Part shown: positions 32,058 to 35,473 of the stretch, in pieces
Position numbering within the stretch: the stretch's first letter is position 1
Layout: the number at the start of each line of letters is the position of its first letter
From: a candidate division WWE3 bacterium CG08_land_8_20_14_0_20_40_13
GTDB taxonomy: Bacteria; Patescibacteriota; WWE3; 0-14-0-20-40-13
DNA: 35,473 nt
NCBI GenBank assembly: GCA_002774285.1
Contig: PEYT01000006.1
Span: 1 to 35,473 of the forward strand
Direction: 5' to 3'
Translations under genes and position numbers: made by a program
The notes under the pieces: generated by a model
Told to the model about the DNA's origin: nothing
The model's input: the letters and a program-made list of their open reading frames with translations, nothing else
Database searches by the model: none

Positions 32058-33622
32058 AAAAAGACTTTTTTATTTTTGTAATACTTATACTTTCCCTTGC
32101 AGTTAGGTTAACTGGGATTAACTTTGGTTTGCCTTTGGAACTGCATCCCGACGAAGGAAGGCTAATATACCCCGCTAATTCTATGGCGGTTCATTTTATG
32201 GATTCATTGCAGGGTTGGGGAGATACCGCCTTTTTTAATCCGCACATGTTTTATTATGGAGGATTTAGTATTTATCTGATGATGTTCCTTATTAAATCTG
32301 TCTCTTTTACATTGGGGGGGTTTGGGTTAATTGATATTTCCAATATTGGTTATGCATTTGCTCTAGCGAGGATAACGACCACCTTTTTTGGAGTCCTGAC
32401 CGTTTATATTGTTTATCTTCTTACAAAGAAGCTTGTTGACATAAAAGCCGGTCTTATTAGCGCGTTATTTATCGCTTTTTTTCCTACACATGTTATTTTA
32501 TCCCACTATCTTTCTCCAGATATCATCGCGGCCTTTTTTGGAATTTTGTGTGTTTACTTATTGTTTTCCGGTAAATTTTATCTATCCGCGATAGCGCTCG
32601 GATTGGGCGTTGGAACTAAATACTACCCCGCAACTTTGGTTCTTCTCATCATTCCATATTGCCTTTTTACCGTTAAGGAAACTATACTATCGCGCCTTTC
32701 AATTATATTTCGTGTAGGGATTATCTCTCTAGCTTTTTTTCTTCTCACTAATCCTCATGTGGTCTTAAGCTTTCCAGAGTTTTTTTCCGACATGCAAAGC
32801 CAGTTTTTAAGAAATTCTGGAGGCATTATGGGTGCTGTAAGTCCAAGATTTTTATATCTACTTGTAAACGATGATACCTCATCAATGGGGAAGTTTTTTG
32901 GTAATAGTTTATTTTCTGATTTGGGCCCTTTTTCTTTGATAATGGTTATATTCTCTTTGATTGCGGGATTCGTAAATCAAAACAAAAAAATCAGATTCCT
33001 TTCTATTTTTTCAATATTTTATTTTTGCTTTGTTTCTTTCCCAATATCAAAAGAGATGAGGTGGTTGACATTTGAATTCCCTATACTCGCCGTTCTTGCG
33101 GGCAGTTTTGTCACTAGTTTTAAAAGAGTTAATTTAACCTATACTCTCACCGTTTTACTTTTAATTTATCCGTTGAGTAAGTCAATTATTAGCGCGGCGG
33201 CATTTGCTAAGGGGGACACTAGGACAGAAGCAATAAAGTGGGTTGAAGATAATCTTCCTAAAAACTCAACGATTATCTCCGATCATATTCAGGTAGCGCG
33301 GGCGCCATTTGATAGTGATAAATTTCACGTTATCGAAATTTTGCATAACAAATACAATACAGGCGGAATTTTTGAGACCGAGAGGCCTTTTGATCTAAGT
33401 TATCAATCAAAACCATTCTATATGGTAACCAACGAAAAATATTATGATTATTACACATCATCCGATTTTATATCTTTATTTCCACAGCTTTCGCAGAAGT
33501 GGCTGTTGTTTTATTCCAAGATTACAAGTGAGCTAGAGTTAATCAAATGTTTTAAAAGTTTTGAAAGTGATATTGTTCCTTTTACTGGGCCGGATATTTG
33601 CGTTTACCGCCTTGATGATTAG
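32054..33622 (+). CDS. PMT/ArnT-like GT-C glycosyltransferase
   Basis: Polytopic membrane protein, 522 aa. Seen: a first helix (FFIFVILILSLAVRLTGI), then LPLELHPDEGRLIYPANSM with the catalytic-type pair Asp33/Glu34, and FNPHMFYYGGFSIYLMM, which matches the HPDE ... GxxxxYL pattern common in bacterial GT39-like proteins. About ten more helices and a soluble C-terminal ~130 residues starting KWVEDNLPKNSTIISDHIQVAR follow. A G7 run (32324-32330) encodes part of LGGFG. It starts by ATGA overlap with the preceding gene, so it is translated together with the DPM1-like enzyme two genes upstream. Confidence 0.8.
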   Translation: MKKDFFIFVILILSLAVRLTGINFGLPLELHPDEGRLIYPANSMAVHFMDSLQGWGDTAFFNPHMFYYGGFSIYLMMFLIKSVSFTLGGFGLIDISNIGYAFALARITTTFFGVLTVYIVYLLTKKLVDIKAGLISALFIAFFPTHVILSHYLSPDIIAAFFGILCVYLLFSGKFYLSAIALGLGVGTKYYPATLVLLIIPYCLFTVKETILSRLSIIFRVGIISLAFFLLTNPHVVLSFPEFFSDMQSQFLRNSGGIMGAVSPRFLYLLVNDDTSSMGKFFGNSLFSDLGPFSLIMVIFSLIAGFVNQNKKIRFLSIFSIFYFCFVSFPISKEMRWLTFEFPILAVLAGSFVTSFKRVNLTYTLTVLLLIYPLSKSIISAAAFAKGDTRTEAIKWVEDNLPKNSTIISDHIQVARAPFDSDKFHVIEILHNKYNTGGIFETERPFDLSYQSKPFYMVTNEKYYDYYTSSDFISLFPQLSQKWLLFYSKITSELELIKCFKSFESDIVPFTGPDICVYRLDD

Positions 33623-33638
33623 ATAATATTACCTAGAT

Positions 33639-35183
33639 ATGATTAAAGAAAGATCTTTATTTTCGGATAGCGTAACCACAACCATAGCAAGCTTCGGGGC
33701 TCAATTTTTGACCTTTGTTATTTCCGCTTTTATTGCCGCCCAGTATGGCGCTACTTCTAAAACAGACGCCTTTTTTTATGCGCTTTCTGCGGTAGTCGTT
33801 GTTAATGCTGCGGTTAGCGGAGTATTAAAATCGGTGTTTACCTCTGTATTTTTACGGTTTGTTCACAAAGAGAAACAAAATGATAAAGAAATCCTTGCCT
33901 CGTTTTATCTGTACTTTTTGATTTTTCTTTTCGCGGTATGGTCGCTTTTTAATGTATCTAGCTATCTTGTAACTATATATGTCGCAGTTCCCGGAATTCC
34001 GGATCGGGAGCTTTTGTTTAGGGTAGCTTTTCAATTATCATTTATGATTATTTTTAATGGGTTGGTGGAATGTTTTTCTACGGTTTATAACACTTATCAA
34101 AAATTTATTGTTCCCATACTTACTCCAATCTTAAGAAGCTTTTTTTTTATTGGTTTTGTTTGGTTAACCTTAGAAAATATTGGGGTGGAAAGTTTGTCTA
34201 TTGGAAATTCTTTAGCGGAATTTTTCCATATGATTTTACTTTTTATAATTTTAAAAACCAGAGGGTCCTATTTTGGATTAAGTTTAAATCTACATCCTGC
34301 TGTAAGGAAAATGATGACGATATCCTTACCCTCTTTTTTAAGTAATGCTACAACTAGAATAAATGAATTTATTGACGCATCCTTTGTCGCTCCCGTAATT
34401 ATTGGTGGGGTAACAATTGTTAATTATGCTAATAAAATATCCTCCATTCCTGCAATTCTTCTTAGTGGTGGGTTCTTGACGGTAATTTTAACCCACTGGT
34501 CGTTAAAGAAAAATGTTGATGGGGAGGATTCCCTAAAAGATAGCGTATTAAATTCATTACTTGCCATAGGAACTATCTTTATTCCTGTCTTAGTTATAAT
34601 GTTTGTTCTTCGCGAGCCATTAGTAAAATTAATGTACGAGAGGAAAAACTTTACTCCAGAATTAACTTATAAAACGGCAATGCTGGTAGGATTATATTTG
34701 TTTGGGTTGTTGCCTTTGATGCTTGGGCGGATTTTGACGCGGGCTTTTTTAACATTGGAGGATACTTGGACGCCTTTTTGGGTTGGGAATATTCGTGCCG
34801 TAGTAAATGTTTGTTTTAATTTTATTTTAATTGGCTTGTTTGGTTATATCGGGGTTGCAATTTCTACATCCCTTACATCCTTGCTGCTTTTTAGTTTTAT
34901 GATAATTAAATTAAGAACTCGACTGAGGATAATATTTAATAAGAATTATTTATTAGAGTGGGGTAAGATTTTTTTATCTGGGCTGATAACCGGTATTGCT
35001 ATATATGAATTGAAGAAACTCTTGTTTGATGGATTTGTCGGTATTGTGGTGCTGGGTATCGTTGAAGAAATCACGGCTATTGGATCAATATCAGTTACTG
35101 GACTATTAATATACCTAATGATCTGTTATTTTTTTAAAGCCCAAAAGCTTTTTGAATTATTAAAGCTGATTAAAAAGGGGTGA
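33639..35183 (+). CDS. murJ: MurJ/MviN-family (MOP superfamily) lipid-linked glycan flippase
   Basis: Membrane protein, 514 aa, with about 13-14 helices, expected to flip a polyprenyl-pyrophosphate-linked precursor across the membrane. Seen: N-terminal VISAFIAAQYGATSKTDAFFYALSAVVVVNAAVSG, the GA-x-TDAFF signature of MurJ; INEFIDASFVAPVIIGGVTIVNYANKI mid-protein; LREPLVKLMYERKNFTPE; and GLLPLMLGRILTRAFLTLEDTWTPFWVGNI, also typical of MurJ. The gene ends a long glycosyltransferase run. It may be the organism's lipid II flippase or a dedicated flippase for this surface glycan; the locus favours the latter, while the family signature favours the former. Symbol given for family membership only. 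Confidence 0.8.
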   Translation: MIKERSLFSDSVTTTIASFGAQFLTFVISAFIAAQYGATSKTDAFFYALSAVVVVNAAVSGVLKSVFTSVFLRFVHKEKQNDKEILASFYLYFLIFLFAVWSLFNVSSYLVTIYVAVPGIPDRELLFRVAFQLSFMIIFNGLVECFSTVYNTYQKFIVPILTPILRSFFFIGFVWLTLENIGVESLSIGNSLAEFFHMILLFIILKTRGSYFGLSLNLHPAVRKMMTISLPSFLSNATTRINEFIDASFVAPVIIGGVTIVNYANKISSIPAILLSGGFLTVILTHWSLKKNVDGEDSLKDSVLNSLLAIGTIFIPVLVIMFVLREPLVKLMYERKNFTPELTYKTAMLVGLYLFGLLPLMLGRILTRAFLTLEDTWTPFWVGNIRAVVNVCFNFILIGLFGYIGVAISTSLTSLLLFSFMIIKLRTRLRIIFNKNYLLEWGKIFLSGLITGIAIYELKKLLFDGFVGIVVLGIVEEITAIGSISVTGLLIYLMICYFFKAQKLFELLKLIKKG

Positions 35184-35192
35184 GATCCAAAA

Positions 35193-35198
35193 TAGAAT
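35193..35198 (+). promoter_or_regulatory. Candidate -10 box before the final GT4 gene
   Basis: TAGAAT (35193-35198) lies 17 bp after TTAAAA (35170-35175), matching -10 and -35 at 5/6 and 4/6. It would give a leader of about 10 nt before the ATG at 35215. Tentative. Confidence 0.35.
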
Positions 35199-35214
35199 CT
35201 CGTTCCATTAAATT

Positions 35215-35473
35215 ATGAATATTTGTATTTTTTCGACAACCTATTTTCCAAATATTGGCGGAGCGGAAAGATTTACGCATGGCCTAGCTTCTTATCTCAC
35301 TGAAAAAAATGAGAAGGTATATGTACTGGTTCCTTTTGATCCGAAAACCCTGACAAATTTTTCTGCAAAGTATAAAATTCTAAAACTTCGTTTTCTTTCA
35401 CCTGTTCGTCGGTTCAAAAAACTTCTCGAAGCAGCTCTTTTACTTAATCTTTCCTTTTATCACCTAAAATATC
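35215..35473 (+). CDS. GT4 family glycosyltransferase, 3' partial
   Basis: The reading frame opens at ATG 35215 and runs to the window end (86 codons) without a stop. The start reads MNICIFSTTYFPNIGGAERF followed by THGLASYLTEKNEKVYVLVP. This is the N-terminal donor-side Rossmann strand and glycine-rich GGAERF loop typical of GT4 (GT-B) enzymes. The C-terminal domain with the EX7E motif lies outside the window. It starts 31 bp after the flippase stop with a possible promoter in between. It shows that the glycan locus continues downstream. Confidence 0.82.
   Translation, partial: MNICIFSTTYFPNIGGAERFTHGLASYLTEKNEKVYVLVPFDPKTLTNFSAKYKILKLRFLSPVRRFKKLLEAALLLNLSFYHLKY

Noticed and set aside
1-35473. 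Alternative genetic code (TGA as Gly, as in some CPR lineages)
   Set aside because: TGA ends several genes in tight ATGA overlaps with intact downstream genes, and reading frames need no TGA read-through.
1-35473. Mobile island or prophage hypothesis, CRISPR, rRNA or tRNA genes
   Set aside because: No integrase, transposase, attachment repeats, regularly spaced repeats or RNA-gene sequences were recognised; composition looks uniform.

Overview
The window is an AT-rich (roughly one-third GC by eye), densely packed bacterial cell-surface glycan locus. Almost all genes lie on the + strand, with ATGA overlaps or gaps of a few bases. The largest gene-free stretch is 88 bp, and I see no rRNA, tRNA, CRISPR array, integrase or transposase. 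TGA is used as a normal stop, so the code is standard. Shine-Dalgarno motifs are rare and the locus carries a dozen GT-C-type membrane glycosyltransferases. Together these suggest a Candidate Phyla Radiation (Patescibacteria) bacterium, most likely Microgenomates-like. That placement is inference from gene style, not from a marker gene.

Layout. 1-2716: FkbM-type methyltransferase (5' end outside the window), RmlD-like reductase, GT2 glycosyltransferase. 2721-4961: large GT-C membrane protein. 5050-11274: two tandem paralogous arabinofuranosyltransferase (AftD)-like/YfhO-like giants around a small membrane protein; the first carries an extra ~480-residue extracytoplasmic region. 11287-13960: polyprenyl-phosphate glycosyltransferase (GT2) overlapping a GT-C protein that lacks its first membrane helix. 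13968-15587: the only minus-strand gene, a GT-C protein. 15624-23999: GT-C, GT4, polyprenyl-P GT2, PMT-like GT-C, an NDP-sugar epimerase with Asn in place of the catalytic Tyr, GT-C, and a DegT-type aminotransferase. 24087-27047: GT4, Nudix hydrolase, GT4. 27028-33622: two GT-C proteins, a soluble polyprenyl-P GT2, two more GT-C proteins. 33639-35183: MurJ/MOP-type flippase. 35215-end: start of another GT4 enzyme.

How it works together (inference). RmlD-like, epimerase and DegT enzymes would make modified, including amino- and deoxy-, nucleotide sugars. GT2 and GT4 enzymes would build lipid-linked sugar chains on the cytoplasmic face, and the MurJ-like protein could flip them. Three GT2 enzymes of the DPM1/ArnC type would charge polyprenyl phosphate with single sugars, and the neighbouring GT-C proteins would transfer these outside the membrane onto glycan or surface protein.

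The most unusual signal is not a gene. Three short double-palindromic elements (5-3-5, loop, 5-3-5 architecture) sit in frame inside coding sequences, and two of them differ by paired compensatory changes. Five tracts of 7-bp tandem repeats also sit in frame in loops of glycosyltransferases. Both look like small mobile or expanding elements that tolerate, or exploit, protein loops. Two GTG-initiated genes share an extended -10 promoter exactly 6 nt before the start codon, which suggests leaderless mRNAs.
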